Source: an uncultured Bacteroidales bacterium (GTDB lineage: Bacteria > Bacteroidota > Bacteroidia > Bacteroidales > Paludibacteraceae). From it: a stretch of DNA of 8,422 nucleotides. The stretch lies in NCBI GenBank assembly GCA_903873355.1, contig CAIQOG010000351.1:1-8422 (forward strand). The letters are read 5' to 3'. Below are positions 1 through 7,635 of the stretch, piece by piece. The position numbers and the translations under genes are program-made. Position 1 is the stretch's first letter. The number at the start of each line of letters is the position of its first letter. The notes beneath the pieces were generated by a model. The model was not told the DNA's origin. It searched no databases and saw only the letters and a list, made by a program, of their open reading frames with translations.

Positions 1-117
1 AATAAGCACAACTTCATAATTCAGAACATCAGCCAAATAATTGGCTTTATTCACAATCACACGTTCCATTCCTCCTCCACTGGTAGCTGTAGAACTAATA
101 TTATAAATGATTTTCAT
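1..117 (-). CDS. Glycosyltransferase, GT4-like, N-terminal fragment (runs off the left edge)
   Basis: Only the first 39 codons are present, reading MKIIYNISSTATSGGGMERV and on to ...YEVVLI with no stop before position 1. A beta strand (KIIYNIS), a glycine-rich loop followed by Met-Glu-Arg (GGGMERV, residues 14-20), a helix containing NKANYLA and a second strand (YEVVLI) form the start of the GT-B Rossmann domain typical of GT4 retaining glycosyltransferases. The ATG at 117 lies 11 nt after the acyltransferase stop and follows an A/T-rich stretch with no Shine-Dalgarno sequence, as elsewhere in the cluster. The inferred role is adding a sugar to the same lipid-linked repeat unit. Donor and acceptor cannot be told from this fragment, and the catalytic C-terminal half lies outside the window. 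Confidence 0.8.
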   Translation of the reverse strand, partial: MKIIYNISSTATSGGGMERVIVNKANYLADVLNYEVVLI

Positions 118-128
118 AAATTTCGAAA

Positions 129-1184
129 TTAACCTGAGATATACTTACCAAGAGGTAATCGTCGTACAATAAATACCATCAGTCCTGATAGTGAAACACA
201 AAGTATTACTGTAAGCAATATTCCTATGACTGGATGCATAAACATACAATTCAACCTAACAGTAGCTAAGGCCGAGAGTACCAAAATGTGTGATAAATAA
301 ATACCATAACTATAACTACTCACCCAATTCAATGCTTTATTAATTATACTGTTTTGAATATTATTCTGGTGAAAAAGCATGAATATACAGATTGTTGCTG
401 CAATTACATTTGGTGAGAAAAGCCAATAAAGTGTTTGATTTGACTTTCCTGAAGAGTATGACAACCAATAAGAGCCAAACATGGTTATACTCCACGAAAG
501 TAATAATGTGATTGATAAAAGCAGGTTGGTTTTAGTGCTTTTTGTGATTATTGGAAATCTCGTCAGATAATATCCCAAAACCACATAGCCTATCGGACCG
601 GTAAAGAAATAAGTTAGCTGGTTGAAGTATCGAAATTCCGAAAAAGATGTCAGACCCAGCATTGTAAAAGTTAACCATAAAATCAGGAAATAATGAAGTT
701 CTTTTCTGGTGCTGTTTCTTGCCCATTTACCGATTATCGGAACAAACAGATATATGCCGATTATTACAAATACATACCAATAGTGAAATGCAACTCCTGA
801 AGCAATTTTGGCACCAATATTTTCTAACGCATCATTGAAAGTTCTGACTTCATGAGTTTTAATTTTCATAATCAGATTCATTACGATATGTATCAATGCC
901 CAAAATAAAAAAGGGTAAATAATTCGCATGAATCGTTTTTTCAGGAAAACTGTAAGTTCCTGTTCTTTAGGCAACAATAAAGCTCCGGAGACCATGAAGA
1001 ATAAGGGAACACTGCTTCGAACGCAGGAGTTAAAAACATTAGCCACCCACCACCAGGACGCGTCTACTTTGCCAAACTGGTATATTAATGGCGCAGAAAC
1101 ATGCAGAAAAACAACAGCTATAGTAGCAGTCGCTCTGAGGTGGTCAATCCAGGGTTGTTTTTCGGCGGGTAGAATTGCTGACAT
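129..1184 (-). CDS. Membrane O-acyltransferase, acyltransferase-3 family (WecH/OafA-like)
   Basis: This 351-residue polytopic protein has about ten hydrophobic segments and probably O-acetylates a sugar of the surface glycan at the inner membrane. The family hallmarks are visible: an R-x10-H motif in the first membrane segment (R17...H28 within DHLRATATIAVVFLH), an RxxR motif at R84-R87, the segment SVPLFFMVSG (58-67), and a C-terminal YGIYLSH (293-299). The block ANVFNSCVRSSVPLFFMVSG (48-67) and the segment WYVFVIIGIYLFVPII (136-151) recall E. coli WecH, the enterobacterial common antigen O-acetyltransferase, more than larger OafA proteins with an SGNH domain, which is absent here. Length is normal for a stand-alone member. 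The ATG lies one codon after the TAA of the upstream GT2 gene and in the same frame, suggesting translational coupling. Acetyl is the usual group transferred, but acceptor sugar and position are unknown. Confidence 0.9.
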   Translation of the reverse strand: MSAILPAEKQPWIDHLRATATIAVVFLHVSAPLIYQFGKVDASWWWVANVFNSCVRSSVPLFFMVSGALLLPKEQELTVFLKKRFMRIIYPFLFWALIHIVMNLIMKIKTHEVRTFNDALENIGAKIASGVAFHYWYVFVIIGIYLFVPIIGKWARNSTRKELHYFLILWLTFTMLGLTSFSEFRYFNQLTYFFTGPIGYVVLGYYLTRFPIITKSTKTNLLLSITLLLSWSITMFGSYWLSYSSGKSNQTLYWLFSPNVIAATICIFMLFHQNNIQNSIINKALNWVSSYSYGIYLSHILVLSALATVRLNCMFMHPVIGILLTVILCVSLSGLMVFIVRRLPLGKYISG

Positions 1185-1190
1185 TTCTTA
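1182..1190 (-). other. In-frame stop-codon-start junction (TAA GAA ATG)
   Basis: On the minus strand the GT2 gene ends with TAA, one codon (GAA) follows, and the acyltransferase ATG comes next in the same reading frame. A terminating ribosome would sit on the next start, so the spacing fits termination-reinitiation coupling. The same layout recurs at 7633-7641. Confidence 0.7.
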
Positions 1191-2192
1191 AAAATTTATT
1201 TTAAATATTGTCCTAAGAATTTTTGCTAAAACTAACAATAAACTGCTAATTGCATTCTTTCCTGATACTATTTGTTTAAGAATAAAGAATTGCCATCGAC
1301 TTAACCCGGCTGATTGATATTGTTTCGATAATTCGTTTTGATCAATGACATCTTTATATTTCATTCTTAATTCTGCGCTGGTATGAAGCAAGAGACCGCT
1401 AAATTCGGTAATTCGGGCTTTTGAGAAAAAAGAGGCATAATCCTCTAATTTATTTTGTTCCTGAAAAAAAAATGTCAAATTTTCGAAAAGCTGAATCATT
1501 GAAACAAAATGGTTTTCTGACTTATAACCTTTGGTATAGGCATTTATATTCGTTTGATTGTAATAACAAAACGGGTATTGAATGCATGCAATTTTTTTTG
1601 CAAAATAAAAAAGCTGAACCGTTGCAAAATAGTCCTCGCCAAACCTGGAAGTGTCCTGGATTTTAATCTGATTCTCAACCCATAAACTTCGTTTTGATAG
1701 AGTTCCCCACAAAGCTGCACGAGCCTGATGACAGCCAATAGCCTCTATATATTTCTTTGAATCGGTTGGAAAATTTTGTCTGAAAAGTTCTGTATTCCCT
1801 TCACCGTAATAAAAATAATAGCTGTTAGATGTAACCAAATCGGCAGAAGTTTTTTCAATCATGGAAACTAACGTTTCAACGGCATCTATTGAAATAAAAT
1901 CATCGCTGTCAACCCATAGAATATACTTACCTGTGGCAGCTTGTAGCAAGGTATTTCGGGTTGCTCCTATTCCTTTGTTCTGATTATGATTGATGATCGA
2001 AACTTGTTTAGTCCGTTCCGGAAATTTTGTAATTATTCTTTCGAGAACTTCAATGCTGGAGTCTGGCGTACAGTCGTTTACAAAAATATATTGAATAGAA
2101 TCAAAAGTCTGACTAAAAAGTGAAACAGCACATTTTTCTATATGTGCTTCCACCTTGTAAACCGGAACTAAAATTGAAACTATTGGTTGCAT
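1188..2192 (-). CDS. Glycosyltransferase family 2 (GT-A fold)
   Basis: This 334-residue protein is an inverting GT2 enzyme, expected to act on the cytoplasmic side of the membrane and extend the lipid-linked oligosaccharide. The N-terminal GT-A domain is intact: strand VSILVPVY (5-12), the nucleotide-binding VNDCTPDSS (38-46) with D40, NKGIGATRN (72-80), and the metal-binding DXD site WVDSDD (93-98). The C-terminal third is less conserved and ends in a hydrophobic, basic stretch (LLLVLAKILRTIFKI) that may sit on the membrane. The ATG at 2192 immediately precedes the conserved first strand and lies 10 nt after the fucosyltransferase stop; no extension upstream is needed. The donor sugar cannot be predicted from these motifs. 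The gene holds a run of nine T (1464-1472, coding three Phe) and one of eight A (1592-1599) on the coding strand, both intact in frame. Confidence 0.93.
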   Translation of the reverse strand: MQPIVSILVPVYKVEAHIEKCAVSLFSQTFDSIQYIFVNDCTPDSSIEVLERIITKFPERTKQVSIINHNQNKGIGATRNTLLQAATGKYILWVDSDDFISIDAVETLVSMIEKTSADLVTSNSYYFYYGEGNTELFRQNFPTDSKKYIEAIGCHQARAALWGTLSKRSLWVENQIKIQDTSRFGEDYFATVQLFYFAKKIACIQYPFCYYNQTNINAYTKGYKSENHFVSMIQLFENLTFFFQEQNKLEDYASFFSKARITEFSGLLLHTSAELRMKYKDVIDQNELSKQYQSAGLSRWQFFILKQIVSGKNAISSLLLVLAKILRTIFKINF

Positions 2193-2202
2193 GAAGTCTT
2201 TA

Positions 2203-3072
2203 TTAAAGGATTATCCATTCTTCAGGAAGTGTGTGAAAACTATTTCTTATCTCATCTTTGAACCATTGCTTAGGTGCAATTACTGATTTTTGTGGATTAG
2301 GATTTAGCCATGCTGCCCACCAGCTAAATGAACTATTTGCAATAATCTGATGTTTGCATCTGCTCATCAACCATAAATCTTCATAATCTTTAAAACCTGT
2401 TACATGTTCAACAAAATTGCCAAACTTTTCAGCAGTTAAATTCTTCTGACACCATTCAATATCGTCTGAAAAAACAAAAAAATGAGCATTGGGATATTTC
2501 CTTTTAAGTAATTTAATTGCCTGTAAATAATACTGTAAAGGACAAACATGGAAAATTCCTTCCTTGTAATCGCCTCGTCGAACATGGACAGCAACCGATT
2601 CAACATCCTGAATGTCTGTAATTTTATTTCTCAACTTTGAGGTAATCAAACTATTTTTCAATACAATTTCATCAAGTAAAACTGAACGGATATTCGAAAA
2701 ATAAAGTTCGTTTTGCCAATATCCATGGAGCACTGCCGGTTTTTTTATTCGGGGAATTTCGGATTGAAATCCGGTTTCTTTGTCTTTGAAATAGTTCCAA
2801 CCAAACAGGTCAATGCCCATCTTCCAGAGACGTCTTTTGATTGGTCGAAACCATTCTGGACCCAACACTTCCCTAAAATCATGCTTATCTGCAATTTTAT
2901 CAACAATATTAAAACAAGACAATTTATAATCTCTTGGCGTTGATTTTCCAATATTCGAGAAAAATGACACATCAAACTTGAGTTCAGCATTCTGATTATA
3001 AGCAAGTTGCTTGCCAGCAGCATACTGAAATAATTGGTTTCCCAATCCGCCCATTAATTTTGTGATAATCAT
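2203..3072 (-). CDS. GT11 alpha-1,2-fucosyltransferase-like enzyme
   Basis: This 289-residue protein has the full set of GT11 signatures: N-terminal GGLGNQLFQYAAG (8-20), VHVRRGDY (162-169), which is the HxRRGD motif that binds GDP-fucose, FSDD (201-204), and IIANSSFSWWAAWL (243-256 region). Length is typical of bacterial members. Characterised GT11 enzymes mostly transfer L-fucose from GDP-fucose to galactose in alpha-1,2 linkage; a few use another linkage, so that detail is inferred. No GDP-mannose dehydratase or GDP-fucose synthase gene is in the window, so the donor must be made elsewhere. The ATG overlaps the stop of the upstream DUF268 gene by four bases (ATGA), implying coupled translation. 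The conserved motif begins at residue 8, so the start is secure. Confidence 0.95.
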   Translation of the reverse strand: MIITKLMGGLGNQLFQYAAGKQLAYNQNAELKFDVSFFSNIGKSTPRDYKLSCFNIVDKIADKHDFREVLGPEWFRPIKRRLWKMGIDLFGWNYFKDKETGFQSEIPRIKKPAVLHGYWQNELYFSNIRSVLLDEIVLKNSLITSKLRNKITDIQDVESVAVHVRRGDYKEGIFHVCPLQYYLQAIKLLKRKYPNAHFFVFSDDIEWCQKNLTAEKFGNFVEHVTGFKDYEDLWLMSRCKHQIIANSSFSWWAAWLNPNPQKSVIAPKQWFKDEIRNSFHTLPEEWIIL

Positions 3073-3857
3073 TTCTTAACCAGTTCAAAAATCCCACAAC
3101 CATACTGACAGCCGCAATTCGATTGAATATTTTCTTTATTTAAAGTAATATTTTCAACTAAATCACCTTTATCGTTCACGTAAGAAAAAGATTTCAATTC
3201 AAAATCTTTTTTAAGTAGTTCTAAAAGATATTTTACAGAAAAAACCCGATGTGCATTAAAGTTAATCCGCTGAGGACCAATGGGTACTGAAAAATAAAAA
3301 ACACCATCTTTTTTTAATACTTTTGTTATATTTTGAATCGCTTTTTCATGTCCGGAATAATCAATCGGATCGCCGTATCGTCCTAAGCCAAAATGCTCAA
3401 TGGAGTGTAATGCTGACAATGAATCACAGTAATTGTGCATATTTTCAGGTAATTGAATTAAATCTGCCTGTTTAAAAACAATATTTTTTACATTACTTTT
3501 TTGCTCACGAATATCAAAAACTTCAATCTCTCTAAAAACAGCAACATGCGCTACAAATCCATCTGTCCGTGAACCTATGTCAACATGTTTAATGGGTTTG
3601 TTTTCGTATATTTTGCGGGCAACAACTAAATCCTGATGGAAGTAATGACCCGAAGCTGCTCCGGATGCATCGAAACGATCTTCAAACATTGGTTTATTTG
3701 AACCCATTGGAAATTTATTGTCAAGTCCTTTTTGTTGGACGAGTTGTTTTCTGTCTTTTAAAAAAAGATCTAAGCCTTTGAAGAATCGACCCATTTTTAG
3801 CAAATCGATTCCGATGATATTTAGATTTCCAATAATTTTATTTCGAACGAAACTCAT
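3069..3857 (-). CDS. DUF268 family protein, methyltransferase-like fold
   Basis: This 262-residue protein fits the uncharacterised DUF268 family, found in polysaccharide clusters. The core runs from FEDRFDASG (58-66) through HVDIGSRTDG (91-100), the strand EVFDIRE (112-118), ADLIQLP (131-137), the segment CDSLSALHSIEHFGLGRYGD (144-163) and FYFSVPIGPQRINFNAHRVF (187-206). The order matches a class I SAM-methyltransferase: a motif I position, an acidic residue ending the second strand (D115), and an IEH helix. Motif I, however, reads DIGSRTDG rather than the usual DxGxGxG. A Cys cluster (C248, C250, C254) closes the protein. It overlaps both neighbours by 4 nt (ATGA), lying between flippase and fucosyltransferase. 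Its reaction is unknown; sugar O-methylation, another modification, or a non-enzymatic role are all possible. Confidence 0.85.
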   Translation of the reverse strand: MSFVRNKIIGNLNIIGIDLLKMGRFFKGLDLFLKDRKQLVQQKGLDNKFPMGSNKPMFEDRFDASGAASGHYFHQDLVVARKIYENKPIKHVDIGSRTDGFVAHVAVFREIEVFDIREQKSNVKNIVFKQADLIQLPENMHNYCDSLSALHSIEHFGLGRYGDPIDYSGHEKAIQNITKVLKKDGVFYFSVPIGPQRINFNAHRVFSVKYLLELLKKDFELKSFSYVNDKGDLVENITLNKENIQSNCGCQYGCGIFELVKK

Positions 3858-5266
3858 ATTTTTGATTTTAGTTGATTAATTGCCGACTTTATTAGTCTTA
3901 TCAATTCTATCCAATAATCATTGAACTTTATTCTAAGATTTCTTTTAACTAGTTTAGGCCATTTCCAATCCTGATATACTAATTGTGATATTCCGGGTGC
4001 AAGAATCAATCCCCAAATTCCGATTGTTGTAAAATAGAATAATAAAAATAATATGCTAATAGACATAAAACCTGTCAGTAATGCTGATTTCATAAAAGGA
4101 ACTTCATTTCCAGATAAAAGTAATGAAATTGATATGCTTTGAATAGAGTCCATATAGGCAAAAATCAAAAGTGCAAAAATCATGAGTGTTGGAAGAAGTT
4201 GCGTTTTACTGTGTATCAAGTTCAAAAGAAAAGGACCTGCAATAATAAATCCGATACCACAAAGCAAGAATACTCCCAATAGTATCAACCTGCTTTTAAT
4301 ATACATTCGTTTCAAATGAAAAAGATTATCGTTTACTCTGTGATGAGTAATTTTAGGGTAATACGTTGAAAACCAAAGCGCACCAAACGAAACAATTAAA
4401 TCGATTATTTGTTTGGTAGTTCCGTATGAGCCTATTTGAGAAAGACTTAGAAACAATGGAGCAATAAGTACAATCAGCTTATTAACCAGAAACATACCGA
4501 TTGTGGTAATCCCGATTTTGACAGCATTCGGCGTCATAATCTTCATTATTTCCTTCACCGGAATTGATACAGATTCTTTGATTCTCTGTTTTATTTCAGA
4601 ATCATAAAAAGCAATATAACATAAAATCCGGTTTACGATATCGCTAACCAACTGACCAATTACTAAAGAAATAAGACCAAATCCTAAGAGAAGAAATATT
4701 ATGGAAGAAATAATACGACTTGCCTGACCAATAATAGTTATTTGAAGATTTCTTTTGATTAAACCTCTACCAATTAGCAACGAACTATAATAATAGGTGT
4801 AAAGCTGATAGGCAACTAAAACTCCGTAGGTGAACCAGGCAAACCAAACTTCACTTTTATTACCACTATATTTGCTTAGAACAGTGGTTAAATAGATAGG
4901 ACTTACAGCAAAAAAAAGAACCAGAAATACAAGTGCCAAAACACCGTAATATCTTCGCATGGAGGATATTACACTTTTCAGTAATCCATAATCAATGGAT
5001 TTATCATTTTCAGCAACAGCTGTATAACCAGTTGTCTTTAATTCCTTTACACCACTAAAAATGTAAGTTATATTTCTCGAAAAAGAGTTTGAGAATCCGA
5101 AATCGAGTAATGCAGCTAAACTGCCAATTATCAGAAAAATATTCCACAAACCGACTTCTTCACTTGGCAGGAGATGCAGAACTAACGGAAGAACAATTAG
5201 TCCGGAAGCTACCCGCATGGTGGTGGCCACAAAATTCCAGATTACGTCTTTTTTTCCGATTTGCAT
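3854..5266 (-). CDS. wzx: Wzx-like O-unit flippase (MOP superfamily)
   Basis: This 470-residue integral membrane protein has about twelve hydrophobic segments and few other features, as expected for a flippase that moves undecaprenyl-diphosphate-linked repeat units from the cytoplasmic to the periplasmic face of the inner membrane. The N-terminus (VIWNFVATTMRVASGLIVLP, residues 8-27) and the block LAALLDFGFSNSFSRNITYI (50-69), followed by SG and a polar loop at about 73-95, match the pattern of O-unit flippase-like proteins. Length is in the normal range for Wzx. The ATG at 5266 follows the wecB stop by 9 nt, and the gene ends overlapping the DUF268 start by 4 nt. Its presence implies a Wzx/Wzy-type pathway rather than ABC-transporter export, although no Wzy polymerase is visible here. 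Sequence alone does not show the substrate; the symbol is given by function. Confidence 0.88.
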   Translation of the reverse strand: MQIGKKDVIWNFVATTMRVASGLIVLPLVLHLLPSEEVGLWNIFLIIGSLAALLDFGFSNSFSRNITYIFSGVKELKTTGYTAVAENDKSIDYGLLKSVISSMRRYYGVLALVFLVLFFAVSPIYLTTVLSKYSGNKSEVWFAWFTYGVLVAYQLYTYYYSSLLIGRGLIKRNLQITIIGQASRIISSIIFLLLGFGLISLVIGQLVSDIVNRILCYIAFYDSEIKQRIKESVSIPVKEIMKIMTPNAVKIGITTIGMFLVNKLIVLIAPLFLSLSQIGSYGTTKQIIDLIVSFGALWFSTYYPKITHHRVNDNLFHLKRMYIKSRLILLGVFLLCGIGFIIAGPFLLNLIHSKTQLLPTLMIFALLIFAYMDSIQSISISLLLSGNEVPFMKSALLTGFMSISILFLLFYFTTIGIWGLILAPGISQLVYQDWKWPKLVKRNLRIKFNDYWIELIRLIKSAINQLKSKI

Positions 5267-5275
5267 TTTATGAAA

Positions 5276-6346
5276 TTAAGCTTTTTGGAGTGTTTCTGCT
5301 ATAACTTTAGCTGCCTGACCTTTACCGTATAAATCAACTGAAAAATCTGACTTTTTGGTCTTGAAAAACTCAAAAGCATCCGCTAATTTACCGGCATCAC
5401 TTCCTACAATTCGATTGAAACCATTTTTAACCAGTTCCACCCATTCTGTTTGTTCGCGCAGGGTGATGCAATGTTTCCCGAAGAAGAAAGCTTCTTTCTG
5501 AACACCACCGCTATCGGTAATAACTAACTCACAGTTTTTCAATAATATAATCATATCAAAATACCCAACCGGTTCAATAAGCGTAAATTCAGGGGTAATT
5601 TTAAGATGTGTCAGGATGTTTCGGGTTCGTGGATGAACAGGAACAATTACCGGAGTTTGGCGATTAATTTTATTCAGTCCTTGTATGATATTTTTCAGAT
5701 TTTCAGGTGAATCTGTATTCTCCTGACGATGGATAGTTGCTAAAACGAATTTTGGGAGCTTTATTTTATTCAGAATATCCGATTTTTGTTCAGCTTTGGC
5801 AGCGTAAAAAATGGCAGCATCCTGCATTACATCGCCATTTTTGATAATTTGTACCGGCAAATGGTCGAAACCTTCTTGTTTCAGATTATTTACTGCTGTA
5901 TCGGTGGGACAAAACAGAAAATTTGAAATTCTATCGGTCAGAATACGGTTTATTTCTTCCGGCATTTTCATATTGAAGGAGCGCAATCCTGCTTCAACGT
6001 GAATCAGAGGAATGTGTAATTTCGAAGCTGCCAATGCTCCTGCCAATGTAGAATTGGTATCACCATAAACCAGCACTCCATCGGGTTTTTCGTTCAGTAA
6101 AATTTCTTCAATGCCTTCGAGCATCCTTCCCGTCATGGCACCATGTGTTAACCCATGAATTTCGAGATTATAGGAAGGTTTGGGGATTTCCATTTCTTCG
6201 AAAAAAACTTTCGACATATTATCATCAAAATGCTGACCTGTGTGAATGATTTTCTCGTCAATACCAAGCAGTTGTAATTGACGACTCAATGTTGCCGCTT
6301 TGATAAATTGTGGTCGTGCCCCGACTATCGTGATTATTTTTCGCAT
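5276..6346 (-). CDS. wecB: UDP-N-acetylglucosamine 2-epimerase (non-hydrolysing)
   Basis: This 356-residue cytoplasmic enzyme interconverts UDP-GlcNAc and UDP-ManNAc. Family motifs are all present: VGARPQFIKAA (8-18), HTGQHFDDNMS (35-45), VYGDTNSTLAG (93-103), HVEAGLRS (116-123), MPEEINR (128-134), TIHRQEN (204-210), VPVHPRT (235-241) and SGGVQKEA (279-286). The positions matching the E. coli WecB active-site residues are kept (D96, E118, E131, H206), so it should be active. The N-terminal VGARPQFIKAA favours the WecB group over FnlC/WbjD-type UDP-FucNAc synthases, which usually have VGTRPE. No UDP-ManNAc dehydrogenase (wecC) is in the window, so ManNAc could be used directly or oxidised by an enzyme encoded elsewhere. 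The ATG lies inside the upstream glycosyltransferase gene, a 13-nt overlap. Hydrolysing epimerases such as NeuC are less likely given these motifs. Confidence 0.95.
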   Translation of the reverse strand: MRKIITIVGARPQFIKAATLSRQLQLLGIDEKIIHTGQHFDDNMSKVFFEEMEIPKPSYNLEIHGLTHGAMTGRMLEGIEEILLNEKPDGVLVYGDTNSTLAGALAASKLHIPLIHVEAGLRSFNMKMPEEINRILTDRISNFLFCPTDTAVNNLKQEGFDHLPVQIIKNGDVMQDAAIFYAAKAEQKSDILNKIKLPKFVLATIHRQENTDSPENLKNIIQGLNKINRQTPVIVPVHPRTRNILTHLKITPEFTLIEPVGYFDMIILLKNCELVITDSGGVQKEAFFFGKHCITLREQTEWVELVKNGFNRIVGSDAGKLADAFEFFKTKKSDFSVDLYGKGQAAKVIAETLQKA

Positions 6347-7635
6347 AAACTATCTATCAATTTTGCCAATTCTTCTGTAAGTGTACGTCGTGAGTATTTC
6401 TCTATTGAAGCAGCCTCAACCTGAATCGAACCCATTTTATAACGATTATAATAGCTTAAAATTGCCTCTTTTGTGGCTTTTTCATCTTCAAAATCAACCA
6501 TAACACCTGCTCCGGTTTCAGATAATATTTGTGCAGCATCGCCATCTGTAGGTCCAATTCCCAGAATTGGTCTTTTCGCCGCTAAGTATTCAAAAAACTT
6601 TCCGGTTAAGATTCCCTTTGCATTAGCAGAATTATTGATTAGAAGCAATAAAATCTGAGAGCTTTGTTGTTTTTCAATAGCATCAATGTGAGAAATATTA
6701 TTGGTTTTGAATAAATTTTGTTCTAAACCGTTTCGTTTAATATCATCAATAACAGAAAAATCCACTTTCCCAATCAGTTGAATTTGTAAATCGGATTTAA
6801 ATATTCTATTTTCATCACAAATTTCATTTAAGACTTTCCACACTGTTTTTGGGTTACGAGCAGCATTCAAAGTACCAATATGCGAAATTGAAAAACTTTG
6901 ATCTACATAAACAGCCACTTGTTTGACATCATCTTTATCAAAGCCATTAGTAATCACCTGTAAATTATTGTGTTGTAGCAAGTCGTATTCTTCTTTCATT
7001 GAATTAGAAACCACTACCACACTATCGGCAGTCCGAATCACCTTCTTTTCCATTTGGTGATGAATTTTATCTGATATATAACCCAGATTTAGCTCCTTGT
7101 AAAAGTCAATATTTGTCCAAGGGTCACGAAAATCGGCAATCCATGGTAATGTTGGAAAGATTTTTTTCAAACCAAGTCCAATCATATGCATTGAATGAGG
7201 TGGCCCGGTTGTGATAATTGCATCTACTGGATTCTTTTTCAGGTAGTTGGATAGAAATTTCACAGAAGGTTTAATCCAAAATTTACGGGGATCTGGAATC
7301 AGAAAATTACCACGAATCCATATTGAAAGTTTATCTATCTTCCCTTTATTGTATTTTTCAGAAATAAAACCAACACTAATAGAATCTTTCTTCTTTCCTT
7401 TCAGAAAACGATAAATTTGGTAGGGTTCCCAAATAGGCGTTTTAAGAATTGTTATGTCTTCGGGGATGTCTTTATCAAATGAATGGTCGATGGATGGAAA
7501 TTCAGGATTTTCAGGTGTATAGATTATTGGTTCGTATCCAAACTCACGTAAAAATTTTACAAATTTCACCCAGCGTTGTACACCCGCACCTCCGCTTGGA
7601 ATCCAATAATATGTTATGATGAGTACTTTTTTCAC
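6334..7635 (-). CDS. Glycosyltransferase, GT4-like (GT-B fold), GTG start
   Basis: This 433-residue protein resembles GT4 glycosyltransferases of Bacteroidota polysaccharide clusters. Visible features are the N-terminal strand and glycine-rich loop VLIITYYWIPSGGAGVQRW (4-22), TGPPHSMH (143-150), ADFRDPW (167-173), ITNGFD (228-233) before the second domain, HIGTLN (252-257), and the donor-binding region GKFFEYLAAKRPILGIG (345-361). It should transfer a nucleotide-activated sugar to the growing lipid-linked chain in the cytoplasm; donor and linkage are unknown. The start is GTG: an in-frame TAA lies two codons upstream and the conserved first strand begins at residue 4, leaving no room for an ATG. 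That TAA ends the methyltransferase gene, so the two genes share a frame. The 3' end overlaps wecB by 13 nt. Confidence 0.92.
   Translation of the reverse strand: MKKVLIITYYWIPSGGAGVQRWVKFVKFLREFGYEPIIYTPENPEFPSIDHSFDKDIPEDITILKTPIWEPYQIYRFLKGKKKDSISVGFISEKYNKGKIDKLSIWIRGNFLIPDPRKFWIKPSVKFLSNYLKKNPVDAIITTGPPHSMHMIGLGLKKIFPTLPWIADFRDPWTNIDFYKELNLGYISDKIHHQMEKKVIRTADSVVVVSNSMKEEYDLLQHNNLQVITNGFDKDDVKQVAVYVDQSFSISHIGTLNAARNPKTVWKVLNEICDENRIFKSDLQIQLIGKVDFSVIDDIKRNGLEQNLFKTNNISHIDAIEKQQSSQILLLLINNSANAKGILTGKFFEYLAAKRPILGIGPTDGDAAQILSETGAGVMVDFEDEKATKEAILSYYNRYKMGSIQVEAASIEKYSRRTLTEELAKLIDSLCEK

Noticed and set aside
119..130. Twelve-base perfect palindrome (aatttcgaaatt) over the acyltransferase stop, just before the next start
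   Set aside because: It is short, AT-rich and has no room for a stable hairpin or a T tract; chance is enough to explain it, and a terminator here would cut the operon.
928..1191. Plus-strand open frame of 87 codons
   Set aside because: It is antisense to the acyltransferase gene, has no recognisable domain, and the minus-strand product carries conserved family motifs.
1421..1666. Plus-strand open frame of 81 codons
   Set aside because: It lies antisense within the GT2 gene; its translation has low-complexity basic composition and no known motif.
2713..2943. Plus-strand open frame of 76 codons, with an overlapping minus-strand frame at 2745-3023
   Set aside because: Both lie inside the fucosyltransferase gene in other frames and show no family features.
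5089..5304. Plus-strand open frame of 71 codons spanning the wzx-wecB junction
   Set aside because: It covers the ends of two well-supported minus-strand genes and has no motif or start signal of its own.
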